In this document: one piece after another, positions 1-6,524 of the stretch
Position numbering within the stretch: position 1 is the first letter of the stretch
Layout: every line of letters starts with the position of its first letter
Source of the DNA: an uncultured Faecalibacterium sp.
GTDB taxonomy: Bacteria; Bacillota; Clostridia; Oscillospirales; Ruminococcaceae
NCBI GenBank assembly: GCA_900765705.1
Contig: CAAFSR010000294.1
Coordinates: 1-10,284 of the forward strand
Reading direction: 5' to 3'
DNA length: 10,284 nt
Translations under genes and position numbers: made by a program
The notes under the pieces: model-generated
Database searches by the model: none
What the model was told of the DNA's origin: nothing
The model's input: only the letters and a program-made list of their open reading frames with translations

Positions 1-313
1 AACCTGAACCTGACCATCCCTTCCGGGGTGGCCTTGGTTCGGGTTCGTTATGTAGCGATAAGAAAGTCAAAAACTTGCTCCGGCTCCTTTGGGAGCCGAG
101 CTGGAACTCTAAGTAAATATGTTTATATTAAATTGTTGGGATAGATTACCACAAGAACCGAGCCGTGTCAACAAAAAGTTTTGAAAACACGATATTTTCG
201 GCAGCTTGCAAGAAAACACAAGGGGAACTTTGGTAAAAAGAGAGAGGGCTGAACGGTGCCAACCCTCTTGACAACGACTTTCCGATAAACGTAGTGTCCG
301 CAAAAATTTCCAC
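1..313. other. AT-rich unassigned leader region before the zinc operon
   Basis: I recognise no gene here. Two plus-strand frames are open from the left edge: frame 1 to a TAG at 142-144 and frame 3 to a TAA at 114-116. The 3' end of a gene starting outside the window is therefore possible, but neither short translation resembles a family I know. A 7-bp hairpin (CGGCTCC/GGAGCCG with a TTTG loop, about 81-98) lies inside and has no T-run after it. A weaker 6-bp hairpin (243-248 with 263-268) has a T-run only on the minus strand, so it could be a minus-strand terminator, though no minus-strand gene is evident. The stretch from about 115 to 240 is distinctly AT-rich compared with the genes that follow. 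Confidence 0.4.
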
Positions 314-342
314 TTGACAATCCAATGTTGCCTTGCTATAAT
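314..342 (+). promoter_or_regulatory. Consensus sigma-A promoter of the zinc operon
   Basis: A perfect -35 TTGACA (314-319) and a perfect -10 TATAAT (337-342) are separated by 17 bases. Transcription should start near 349, inside the palindrome that follows. So strong a core promoter implies that control is by repression. Confidence 0.9.
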
Positions 343-344
343 CC

Positions 345-367
345 AATTTGCAATCAAGTTGCAAATT
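345..367. promoter_or_regulatory. Palindromic operator, likely metalloregulator (Zur/Fur-type) site
   Basis: A perfect inverted repeat, AATTTGCAA-N5-TTGCAAATT, begins two bases after the -10 box and covers the predicted transcription start. A dimeric repressor bound here would block initiation. Because the operon encodes a zinc-type ABC importer, the obvious candidate is a Fur-family zinc repressor (Zur). That identity is inferred from context; no regulator gene is adjacent. The repeat could also form a small hairpin at the 5' end of the mRNA, but its position on the start site fits a DNA operator better. Confidence 0.75.
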
Positions 368-387
368 CAAGAAAGGAGGGCAATGGA

Positions 388-690
388 ATGAACTGCACTG
401 CAAAACAACGCCGCGCTGCGTGGATCCTGCTGGTTGGTTTCCTGCTGGCCGTTTTGGGTTCATTGACATTCTGCGCGGAAGAAGTCCACCACGACTGTAC
501 CGGGGCAGACTGCGCCGTCTGCGCACAGCTGAAACTTTGCGAGAATATCCTGCACGCCGGAAAAGATGGTTCCGGGCCGTTCATTCTAACACCCGCGCCG
601 CATTTTGTGTTGGCGGCCTTGCTGTCGCTTTGCTCTCCGCTTTTGCTGATAAAAACACCGATTCGACTAAAGGTAAAACTGTCGGATTAA
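388..690 (+). CDS. Small membrane protein with HxxC/Cys motif, first gene of zinc operon
   Basis: This 100-residue protein starts at the ATG at 388, preceded by AAAGGAGG at 372-379; longer versions of the frame would have to start inside the promoter. It has a basic N-terminus, a hydrophobic segment at residues 11-29 and a second at about 72-89, with a short basic tail. Between the two segments sits the motif HHDCTGADCAVC (His34, His35, Cys37, Cys42, Cys45), with a further Cys51. The spacing suggests a metal-binding or redox-active loop, probably on the outer face, where it could pass or sense metal for the transporter encoded behind it. Small proteins of this look occur beside metal ABC transporters in related Firmicutes, but I know of no assigned function. 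Existence as a gene is well supported; the metal role is inference. Confidence 0.8.
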   Translation: MNCTAKQRRAAWILLVGFLLAVLGSLTFCAEEVHHDCTGADCAVCAQLKLCENILHAGKDGSGPFILTPAPHFVLAALLSLCSPLLLIKTPIRLKVKLSD

Positions 691-740
691 GAAATGCTTG
701 TCCGTATGATTCTTGATATCAAACAATGGAGCGCATTTCT

Positions 741-2276
741 ATGAAAAAACTCAAACGTATATTCGCTGTATTTTTTTGCCTTTTACTGGCTGCTGGTATT
801 TTGGGCGGCTGTGGGAAGGCCGCATCTTCGTCCGCTCCTGCACCGTCTGCATTGCAGAGTGGCAACAAGCCGCTGAAGATCGTCACGACGATTTTCCCGG
901 AATATGACTGGGTACGACAGATCCTTGGAGAGCATGCCAAGAATGTAGAACTTACCATGCTGCTGGACAACGGTGTAGACCTGCACAGCTACCAGCCTAC
1001 GGCAGATGATATCATCAAAATTTCGGATTGCGACCTGTTCGTCTATGTGGGCGGTGAATCGGATGGCTGGGTCGAAGATGCCTTGAAAGAAGCCACCAAC
1101 AAAAATATGAAAGTTATCAATCTGCTTGATGTGCTGAAAGATACTGTTAAGACAGAGGAAGCAATGCCCGGTATGCAGGCAGAGGAAGGACATCATCACG
1201 GATATTCCCACTTTGCCGATAGCGATGTGCAGGATAGAAGCCTGTCCGATTGGGATGGCGAGTGGCAGTCTGTTTATCCTTATCTTCAAGAGGGTATTCT
1301 GGACGAAGTGATGGAACGTAAAGCAGAAAATGGGAACAAAACGGCGGAGGAATATCGTGCCTATTACGAAACGGGTTATAAAACGGATGTTTCCAAAATT
1401 ACAATCAATGCCGAAAATAACACGATGTGTTTTGTGAAAAACGGTGTTGAAGCAACGGCTGCCTATCAATATAAGGGCTACCAGATTTATGACTATGAAT
1501 CTGGCAGCAGAGGAGTACGATATTTCTTCGAGGCAACCGATGGTGATGCTGATGCGCCTAAGTATGTGCAGTTCAGTGATCATGGCATCGCTCCGGGCAA
1601 AGCGGAACATTTTCACATTTATTTCGGGAATGAAGGCTTCGATGCGCTCTCTCAGGAAATGGAGAATTGGCCGACTTACTATCCGATGGATATGAGCGGT
1701 GATGAAATCAAGGAGGATATGCTGGAACACGCGGAAAAAGAATATGACGAGCATGTATGGCTGTCGCTGAAGAACGCTGAAACTCTCTGCAATGCAATCA
1801 CCGATGCACTGGAAGAGATCGACCCGGCTAACAAAGATGCCTACGCTACTAACGCTGCATCCTATCTGGAAAAGCTGGCCGCTCTGGATGGCGAATATCA
1901 GACGGTGGTGGACAATGCCGCCCGGAAAACTGTGCTGTTCGGCGACCGTTTCCCGTTCCGCTATCTGGTGGACGATTACGGTCTGAGCTATTATGCCGCG
2001 TTTGCAGGCTGCTCTGCGGAAACGGAAGCCAGCTTTGAGACCATTTCTTTCCTTGCTGGCAAAGTGAATGAACTGAGACTGCCCTGTGTACTGACCATTG
2101 AGGGCGCACAGCACAAAATTGCCGAAACTATCGTGCAGAATACCGCCGAAAAGAATCAGTCCATCCTGACGCTGGATTCCATGCAGTCCACCACATCCAC
2201 CGATGTGGCAAACGGCACGACCTACCTTTCCGTGATGGAAAGCAATCTGGATGTGCTGAAACAGGCTCTGAACTAA
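741..2276 (+). CDS. adcA: Zinc-binding lipoprotein: ZnuA/AdcA protein with internal ZinT domain
   Basis: This 511-residue protein is the extracellular metal-binding component of the ABC importer. The ATG at 741 is chosen over 726 because GGAG at 728-731 is correctly spaced and the protein then begins with a clean lipoprotein signal (lipobox LGGC, Cys24). The ZnuA N-lobe runs from about residue 45 to 140 and carries the ligand His87 (LHSYQPT). A short His-rich segment (His151-153, His157) follows, then a complete ZinT domain at about 162-330 with DWDGEWQSVYPYL and the ZinT zinc ligands in SDHGIAPGKAEHFHIYFG (His281, His290, His292). The ZnuA C-lobe resumes with DEHVWLSLKNA (second ligand, His338) and ends with the family's TTYLSVMESNLDVLKQAL. 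Streptococcal AdcA carries ZinT at the C-terminus; here it interrupts the ZnuA fold at its metal-binding loop. The third classical His position reads GDRFPF (401-406), so the core site is altered. Zinc is the best-supported substrate; manganese is less likely. Confidence 0.93.
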   Translation: MKKLKRIFAVFFCLLLAAGILGGCGKAASSSAPAPSALQSGNKPLKIVTTIFPEYDWVRQILGEHAKNVELTMLLDNGVDLHSYQPTADDIIKISDCDLFVYVGGESDGWVEDALKEATNKNMKVINLLDVLKDTVKTEEAMPGMQAEEGHHHGYSHFADSDVQDRSLSDWDGEWQSVYPYLQEGILDEVMERKAENGNKTAEEYRAYYETGYKTDVSKITINAENNTMCFVKNGVEATAAYQYKGYQIYDYESGSRGVRYFFEATDGDADAPKYVQFSDHGIAPGKAEHFHIYFGNEGFDALSQEMENWPTYYPMDMSGDEIKEDMLEHAEKEYDEHVWLSLKNAETLCNAITDALEEIDPANKDAYATNAASYLEKLAALDGEYQTVVDNAARKTVLFGDRFPFRYLVDDYGLSYYAAFAGCSAETEASFETISFLAGKVNELRLPCVLTIEGAQHKIAETIVQNTAEKNQSILTLDSMQSTTSTDVANGTTYLSVMESNLDVLKQALN

Positions 2277-2290
2277 AGGAAGGAACCGTC

Positions 2291-3001
2291 ATGTCTCAGC
2301 TCATTTGTAAGAACCTTCTCGTTGGCTATGAGGGAAAGGCCATTCTGGATCATCTGAACTTTGAGATTCACGCAGGCGACTATCTTTGTGTAGTTGGTGA
2401 AAACGGTGCAGGAAAAAGTACCTTGATGAAAACTCTGCTCGGTTTGCAGCAGCCTATTTCCGGGCAAATCGAGATGGGCGATGGCCTGCGCCGGAACGAG
2501 ATCGGCTATCTGCCTCAGCAGACCATCGTGCAGAGGGATTTTCCAGCGTCGGTGCAGGAAATCGTGCTGTCTGGTTGCCAGAGCCGTTGTGGACTCCGCC
2601 CATTTTACAGTCGAGAGGAAAAGCAGCTTGCGCAGGATGCCATGCACAAAATGCAGATCGGATCGCTGGCAAAATGCTGTTACCGGGAGCTTTCCGGCGG
2701 TCAGCAGCAGCGCGTCTTGCTGGCGCGCGCCCTCTGCGCTACCCGGAAAATGCTGCTTCTGGACGAGCCTGTTTCCGGTCTTGACCCAAAAGTGACTACG
2801 GAAATGTACCATCTGATTGAAAAACTGAACCAGCAGGAGGGCATTACCGTCCTGATGATCTCCCACGATATTCAGGCTGCGGTTTGCTACGCAAGCCACA
2901 TTCTTCATCTTGGTGAAACGATCTTTTTCGGCACACGGGAAGCGTATCTGCAAAGCCCGCAGGGGCGGCTATTTGCGGCTGGGAAAGGCGGTGCCGTATG
3001 A
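2291..3001 (+). CDS. znuC: Zinc ABC transporter ATP-binding protein
   Basis: This 236-residue cytoplasmic ATPase powers import through the permease encoded next. All nucleotide-binding motifs are intact: Walker A GENGAGKST (36-44), Q-loop LPQQ (74-77), signature LSGGQ (134-138), Walker B MLLLDEP (154-160), D-loop SGLD (162-165) and switch His192 in ISHD. Sequence and length match the ZnuC/AdcC/MntB branch of metal ABC ATPases. The start at 2291 is 14 bases after the binding-protein stop, with AAGGAAGG in front. The end overlaps the permease start by ATGA, implying coupled translation. The gene name follows the operon; ATPases of zinc and manganese systems cannot be told apart by motif alone. 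Confidence 0.94.
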   Translation: MSQLICKNLLVGYEGKAILDHLNFEIHAGDYLCVVGENGAGKSTLMKTLLGLQQPISGQIEMGDGLRRNEIGYLPQQTIVQRDFPASVQEIVLSGCQSRCGLRPFYSREEKQLAQDAMHKMQIGSLAKCCYRELSGGQQQRVLLARALCATRKMLLLDEPVSGLDPKVTTEMYHLIEKLNQQEGITVLMISHDIQAAVCYASHILHLGETIFFGTREAYLQSPQGRLFAAGKGGAV

Positions 3002-3846
3002 ACGTGTTGGAAAAGCTGATCTTTTACTGGAACTATCCCTTTGTCCGCTATGCGCTCATCGTGGGCGTTCTGATTGCCCTGTGTTCTTCGCTGCTGGGCG
3101 TGACGCTGGTGCTGAAACGGTTTTCCTTTATCGGAGATGGCCTTTCTCATGTGGCGTTCGGCGGCATGGCCATTGCGACCGTGCTGGGAATGTCCGACCA
3201 TATGCCGCTGACGCTGGCCGTGACTGTGGCCTGCGCAGTCCTGTTGCTGCATACCGGACAAAACACCCAAATCAAAGGTGACGCTGCCATTGCTATGGTG
3301 TCCGTTGGCGCGCTTGCAATGGGCTATCTGCTGATGAATCTGTTCTCGACCTCGGCGAATCTGTCTGGCGATGTGTGCAGCACCCTGTTCGGCTCTACCT
3401 CGATCCTGACCCTGACAAAATCGGAAGTTTGGCTCTGCATCGGGCTTTCCATCATCGTGGTCGCAGTGTTTATGCTGTTCTACAACAAGATCTTTGCAGT
3501 CACCTTTGACGAAACCTTTGCACAGGCCGTCGGAACCAATGCAAACGGATACAATCTGCTGATTGCCATTGTCATTGCCGTCATCATTGTGCTGGCAATG
3601 AACCTTGTCGGCTCTCTGCTGATTTCTGCACTGGTGATTTTTCCGGCTCTTTCGGCGATGCGCCTGTGCAAGAATTTCCGCGCTGTCACCATCTGCTCGG
3701 CGGTATTGTCCGTGAGCTGTGCCTTTGTGGGCATCGTGGCTTCCGTCCTGGCCGGAACGCCGGTTGGTTCGACCATTGTTGCGGTTGACATGGCGGCGTT
3801 TGGCCTGTGCTGTCTGGCCGGAAAACTGCTGGGGAGGGCATCATGA
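2998..3846 (+). CDS. znuB: Zinc ABC transporter permease
   Basis: This 282-residue integral membrane protein forms the translocation channel. Hydrophobic segments can be seen at about 17-38, 52-67, 69-86, 95-116, 143-162, 184-204, 206-222, 229-251 and 257-277, the usual number for the ABC-3 metal permease family. Family landmarks are GDGLSHVAFGG (46-56), the DETFAQAVG stretch (171-179) just before the next membrane pair, and VGSLLISALVIFPALSAMRL (204-223). It starts inside the ATPase stop (ATGA, 2998-3001) and its own stop overlaps the next start in the same way, so it is translated as part of one tightly coupled unit. Zinc is inferred from the ZinT-containing binding protein of the same operon. 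Confidence 0.94.
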   Translation: MNVLEKLIFYWNYPFVRYALIVGVLIALCSSLLGVTLVLKRFSFIGDGLSHVAFGGMAIATVLGMSDHMPLTLAVTVACAVLLLHTGQNTQIKGDAAIAMVSVGALAMGYLLMNLFSTSANLSGDVCSTLFGSTSILTLTKSEVWLCIGLSIIVVAVFMLFYNKIFAVTFDETFAQAVGTNANGYNLLIAIVIAVIIVLAMNLVGSLLISALVIFPALSAMRLCKNFRAVTICSAVLSVSCAFVGIVASVLAGTPVGSTIVAVDMAAFGLCCLAGKLLGRAS

Positions 3847-4379
3847 AACGACTTTTGAAGGGCTTTCTGCTGCTCTGTGCCGCCGCTGCATTGACCGCCT
3901 GCGGTGCAAAGCCCGAAGCGGCATCTTCCGTGGCGACGGTCTTGCCGGAGTCTGCATCTTCTAGTGCTGTTACTGCACCCGCCCCGGAACATTCTGTGCA
4001 GCTCCCGGAAAGCAGCACTGCTGGCGCAAGCGATATTCACACCGGTATGGATGCAGACATTGACCTGACCTTACTCAGCGATACGGTTGTGAACGCAGAA
4101 GTTTACAATATGCTCGTTACCCCGGAGAACTACACCGATAAAATTGTTCGTATGACGGGCGAATATCAGGAGTACACAGATGAGCAGACTGGTGAGCTGT
4201 ACCATTCCTGCGTCATCTACGATGCGCTTGCCTGCTGCCAGCAGGGAGTGGAGTTCGTGCTGACCGATGGCGATTACCCGGAAGAAGGCACAACCATTAC
4301 CGTAGTGGGGCGGTATGAAACCTATACTACGCCCTATTATGATTATTTTCATCTGGTGGATGGAGTAAGGGAAAAGTAA
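3843..4379 (+). CDS. Lipoprotein with C-terminal Cys-Cys domain (YcgQ/DUF1980-like)
   Basis: This 178-residue lipoprotein starts at 3843, overlapping the permease stop (ATGA), with GGAGG at 3833-3837. It has a signal peptide with lipobox LTAC (Cys20), then an Ala/Ser/Pro-rich linker to about residue 62. The folded part, about 75-178, holds NYTDKIVRMTGEY, then SCVIYDALACCQQGVEFVL with Cys123, Cys131 and Cys132, then TTITVVGRYE and a Tyr-rich end. That pattern resembles the OB-like C-terminal region of YcgQ (TIGR03943/DUF1980), which has a similar CC-x-D/Q stretch and is associated with zinc-starvation gene sets. The resemblance is by eye and needs a profile search. Its place as the last gene of the importer operon suggests an extracellular metal-handling accessory anchored beside the binding protein. 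The function is not established. Confidence 0.8.
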   Translation: MKRLLKGFLLLCAAAALTACGAKPEAASSVATVLPESASSSAVTAPAPEHSVQLPESSTAGASDIHTGMDADIDLTLLSDTVVNAEVYNMLVTPENYTDKIVRMTGEYQEYTDEQTGELYHSCVIYDALACCQQGVEFVLTDGDYPEEGTTITVVGRYETYTTPYYDYFHLVDGVREK

Positions 4380-4392
4380 ATCAAACAAAACG

Positions 4393-4434
4393 AATCCCGG
4401 CAAGTGCCTACCTTGTAGAACACCTGCCGGGATT
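4393..4434. terminator. Terminator closing the zinc operon, shared with the convergent gene
   Basis: AATCCCGGCA (4393-4402) pairs perfectly with TGCCGGGATT (4425-4434), and the stem extends through GTG/CAC after one mismatch. A TTGTTGTT stretch follows on the plus strand and CGTTTTGTTT on the minus strand, so it can stop transcription from both the zinc operon and the minus-strand gene ending at 4451. Confidence 0.85.
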
Positions 4435-4450
4435 TGTTGTTATGTTGGGC

Positions 4451-4699
4451 TTAATCTTCCAGTCTGCCATGCTCACATCCCAGTGACAGATAGTGCTCAA
4501 TCTCCCCACTCAGCACAAGCTGTGTGTATTCCAGAGGTTTGTTGTGCAGCAGCCAGTCCAGTTCTGCCCGCTGTGCCGGGGTGTTGCCGTACTCGTCCTC
4601 AATGGCGGTGCAGTCGATGGCAACGGCAGAGCCGTCCGTAAACCGGGATTCTACCCGGTTGGTGTCCATGTTGTAGCGGCAGGAAAGCAGGTTGTTCAT
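4451..4699 (-). CDS. DUF6061-like small protein
   Basis: This 82-residue acidic, soluble protein has no membrane segment or signal. The N-terminus (MNNLLSCRYNMDTN) followed by a FTDGSAVAID strand and a C-terminal helix-rich part (RAELDWLLHNKPLEY) matches the small DUF6061-type proteins that I recall from gut Firmicutes, often near mobile elements; this is from memory and by eye. A ribosome binding site reads GGAGGT on the minus strand (4706-4711). Its ATG overlaps the stop of a 52-codon ORF just upstream (ATGA), implying translational coupling. Its function is unknown. Confidence 0.75.
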   Translation of the reverse strand: MNNLLSCRYNMDTNRVESRFTDGSAVAIDCTAIEDEYGNTPAQRAELDWLLHNKPLEYTQLVLSGEIEHYLSLGCEHGRLED

Positions 4700-4854
4700 A
4701 AGAAAACCTCCATGTTCTTCCCATTTGCTTCTTTTGCGGTGGAAAGTTTCGGCTGTCCGTTTGCAGATTTATGAATCCGTTTTCTGATGTATCTCCTTAC
4801 GAGCCTACATCCATCCACCGCATCTTCAATTTCATCACCAAACCGGAACAACAC
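4696..4854 (-). CDS. Possible 52-aa basic protein coupled to the DUF6061-like gene
   Basis: This short minus-strand ORF starts at a GTG at 4854 (an in-frame TAA lies upstream) and ends at a TGA that overlaps the ATG of the DUF6061-like gene. The product begins VLFRFGDEIEDAVDGCRL and has a strongly basic central helix (RRYIRKRIHK, 20-29), then a polar tail. I do not recognise a family. Support comes from the ATGA junction, the helix-like amphipathic composition and the lack of any other explanation for this interval. Against it are the lack of an ATG and of a good ribosome binding site. It may be the 3' remnant of a longer gene. Confidence 0.4.
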   Translation of the reverse strand: MLFRFGDEIEDAVDGCRLVRRYIRKRIHKSANGQPKLSTAKEANGKNMEVFL

Positions 4855-4938
4855 TCTTTTTGCACTGCATAAATCTTAGCATCGTTTGGCGTAAAATTGG
4901 CGTATGGTGTAAAAATTGCTGGAAATTGCCGCAAACAA

Positions 4939-4980
4939 AAAGCCTGAAACTTCTCGGTACATCAAGAAGTTTCAGGCTTT
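4939..4980 (-). terminator. Terminator of the greA-lysS operon
   Basis: A perfect 16-bp stem (4939-4954 with 4965-4980) encloses a 10-base loop, beginning 20 bases after the lysS stop. On the minus strand it continues into TTTTTGTTTG, giving the U-run of an intrinsic terminator. Confidence 0.9.
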
Positions 4981-5000
4981 GTTATCTTAAAATTGGAAAT

Positions 5001-6512
5001 TTACTGCTCAATCGGCTTCATCGTGGGGAACAGCAGCACGTCACGGATGGAGGCGCTGTCGGTGAGCAGCATCACCAGACGGTCCACGCCGAAGCCCAGA
5101 CCGCCCGTGGGAGGCAGACCGTACTCCAGTGCGTTGACATAGTCGTAATCCACCTGTGCCTTGCACTCGGGCTCCAGAGCCTTACGCTCGGCCACCTGAC
5201 GCTCGAAGCGGCCCTTCTGGTCGATGGGATCGTTCAGCTCGCTGAAGGCGTTGCCGTACTCGGTGCAGTCGATGAAGTACTCAAAACGCTCGGTAAAAGC
5301 AGGATCGTCCGGCTTGCGCTTAGCCAGCGGGCTGATCTCCACAGGGTAATCGTAGATGAAGGTGGGCTGGATCAGCTTATCCTCGACAAAGGCATCGAAG
5401 AACTCGGCCAGAATGGCGCCCTTGGTGGGCACCTCGGGCAGCTCCACCTTGTGTGCCTTGGCGGCGGCGATAGCGTCTGCATCGGTCTGCCAGTCGTTGA
5501 AGTCCACACCGGAATACTTCTTCACGGCCTCCACCATGGTCAGGCGCTCCCAGTGACCCATATCGATCTGCTTGCCCTGATACGGGATGACCAGACTGCC
5601 GCAGATCTTAACGGCAAGGCGCTTGTACAGCTCCTCCACCAGATCCATCATGCCGTGGAAGTCCGTAAAGGCCTGATACAGCTCAATGGAGGTAAACTCC
5701 GGGTTGTGCTTGGGGTCCATGCCCTCGTTGCGGAAGATGCGGCCCACCTCGTACACACGGTCCATGCCGCCCACGATCAGGCGCTTGAGGTACAGCTCGG
5801 TCTCGATGCGCAGCACCATGTCCATGTTCAGGCTGTTGTGGTGGGTGTAGAAGGGGCGCGCAGAGGCGCCGATCTCGAACGGGGTCAGGATGGGGGTATC
5901 CACCTCCAAAAAGCCCTTCTCGTCCAGATAAGCGCGGATCTCCTTCAGGATCTGGCTGCGCTTCACGAAGGTATCCTTCACCTCCGGGTTTGCGATCAGG
6001 TCCACATAGCGCTGACGGTAACGCATCTCGGTATCGGTCAGGCCGTGGAACTTCTCGGGCAGAGGGCGCAGGCTCTTGGCCAGCAGGGTCAGCTCGGTGG
6101 CGCGCACGCTCAGCTCGCCGGTCTTGGTGCGGAACACCTCGCCCTTCACGCCGATAATGTCGCCCACGTCCAGCTTTTTAAAGGCAGCGTAAGCCTCATC
6201 GCCCAGCTCGTCGCGGCGGACGTAGAGCTGGATATCGCCCTTGTCGTCACGCAGGTGGGCAAAGCTTGCCTTGCCCATGACGCGCTTGGACATCATACGA
6301 CCTGCCAGTGCCACCAGCTTGCCGCTGTCGGTCTCGTTGGGCAGTTCCTTATATTCTTCCTTCAGGTCGGCAGAATACGCGTCCTGCGGGAACTTGGTCA
6401 GGGTAAAGGGGTCGTTGCCGGCGGCCTGCAGGTCGGCCAGCTTCTGGCGGCGTACCTGCACCTGCTCACTCTCGGACAGACCCTGTGCGGGGTTTCTCTT
6501 TTGCTCTTCCAT
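5001..6512 (-). CDS. lysS: Lysyl-tRNA synthetase, class II
   Basis: This 503-residue enzyme charges tRNA-Lys with lysine using ATP, in the cytoplasm. The N-terminal anticodon-binding OB fold spans about 67-145 (GRMMSKRVMGKASFAHLRD at 71-89). The class II catalytic core follows: motif 1 around FLEVDTPILTP (201-211), the family signature ARPFYTHHNSLNMDMVLRIE (218-237), motif 2 RIFRNEGMDPKHNPEFTSIE (258-277) and motif 3 GLGFGVDRLVMLLTD (471-485). It ends in the expected IRDVLLFPTMKP. Length is normal and no motif is damaged. The ATG at 6512 is 12 bases after the greA stop, with AGGAG between them, so the two genes form an operon. Confidence 0.98.
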   Translation of the reverse strand: MEEQKRNPAQGLSESEQVQVRRQKLADLQAAGNDPFTLTKFPQDAYSADLKEEYKELPNETDSGKLVALAGRMMSKRVMGKASFAHLRDDKGDIQLYVRRDELGDEAYAAFKKLDVGDIIGVKGEVFRTKTGELSVRATELTLLAKSLRPLPEKFHGLTDTEMRYRQRYVDLIANPEVKDTFVKRSQILKEIRAYLDEKGFLEVDTPILTPFEIGASARPFYTHHNSLNMDMVLRIETELYLKRLIVGGMDRVYEVGRIFRNEGMDPKHNPEFTSIELYQAFTDFHGMMDLVEELYKRLAVKICGSLVIPYQGKQIDMGHWERLTMVEAVKKYSGVDFNDWQTDADAIAAAKAHKVELPEVPTKGAILAEFFDAFVEDKLIQPTFIYDYPVEISPLAKRKPDDPAFTERFEYFIDCTEYGNAFSELNDPIDQKGRFERQVAERKALEPECKAQVDYDYVNALEYGLPPTGGLGFGVDRLVMLLTDSASIRDVLLFPTMKPIEQ

Positions 6513-6524
6513 GGTTACTCCTAC

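Noticed and set aside
81..98. Hairpin as a transcription terminator
   Set aside because: There is no T-run after it on either strand.
348..716. A 122-codon frame overlapping the small Cys/His membrane protein
   Set aside because: It starts inside the operator with no ribosome binding site, whereas the 388 start has AAAGGAGG and a sensible membrane topology.
783..2114. A 443-codon minus-strand frame antisense to the zinc-binding lipoprotein
   Set aside because: It is a mirror of a well-supported gene, with no ribosome binding site and composition typical of antisense reading.
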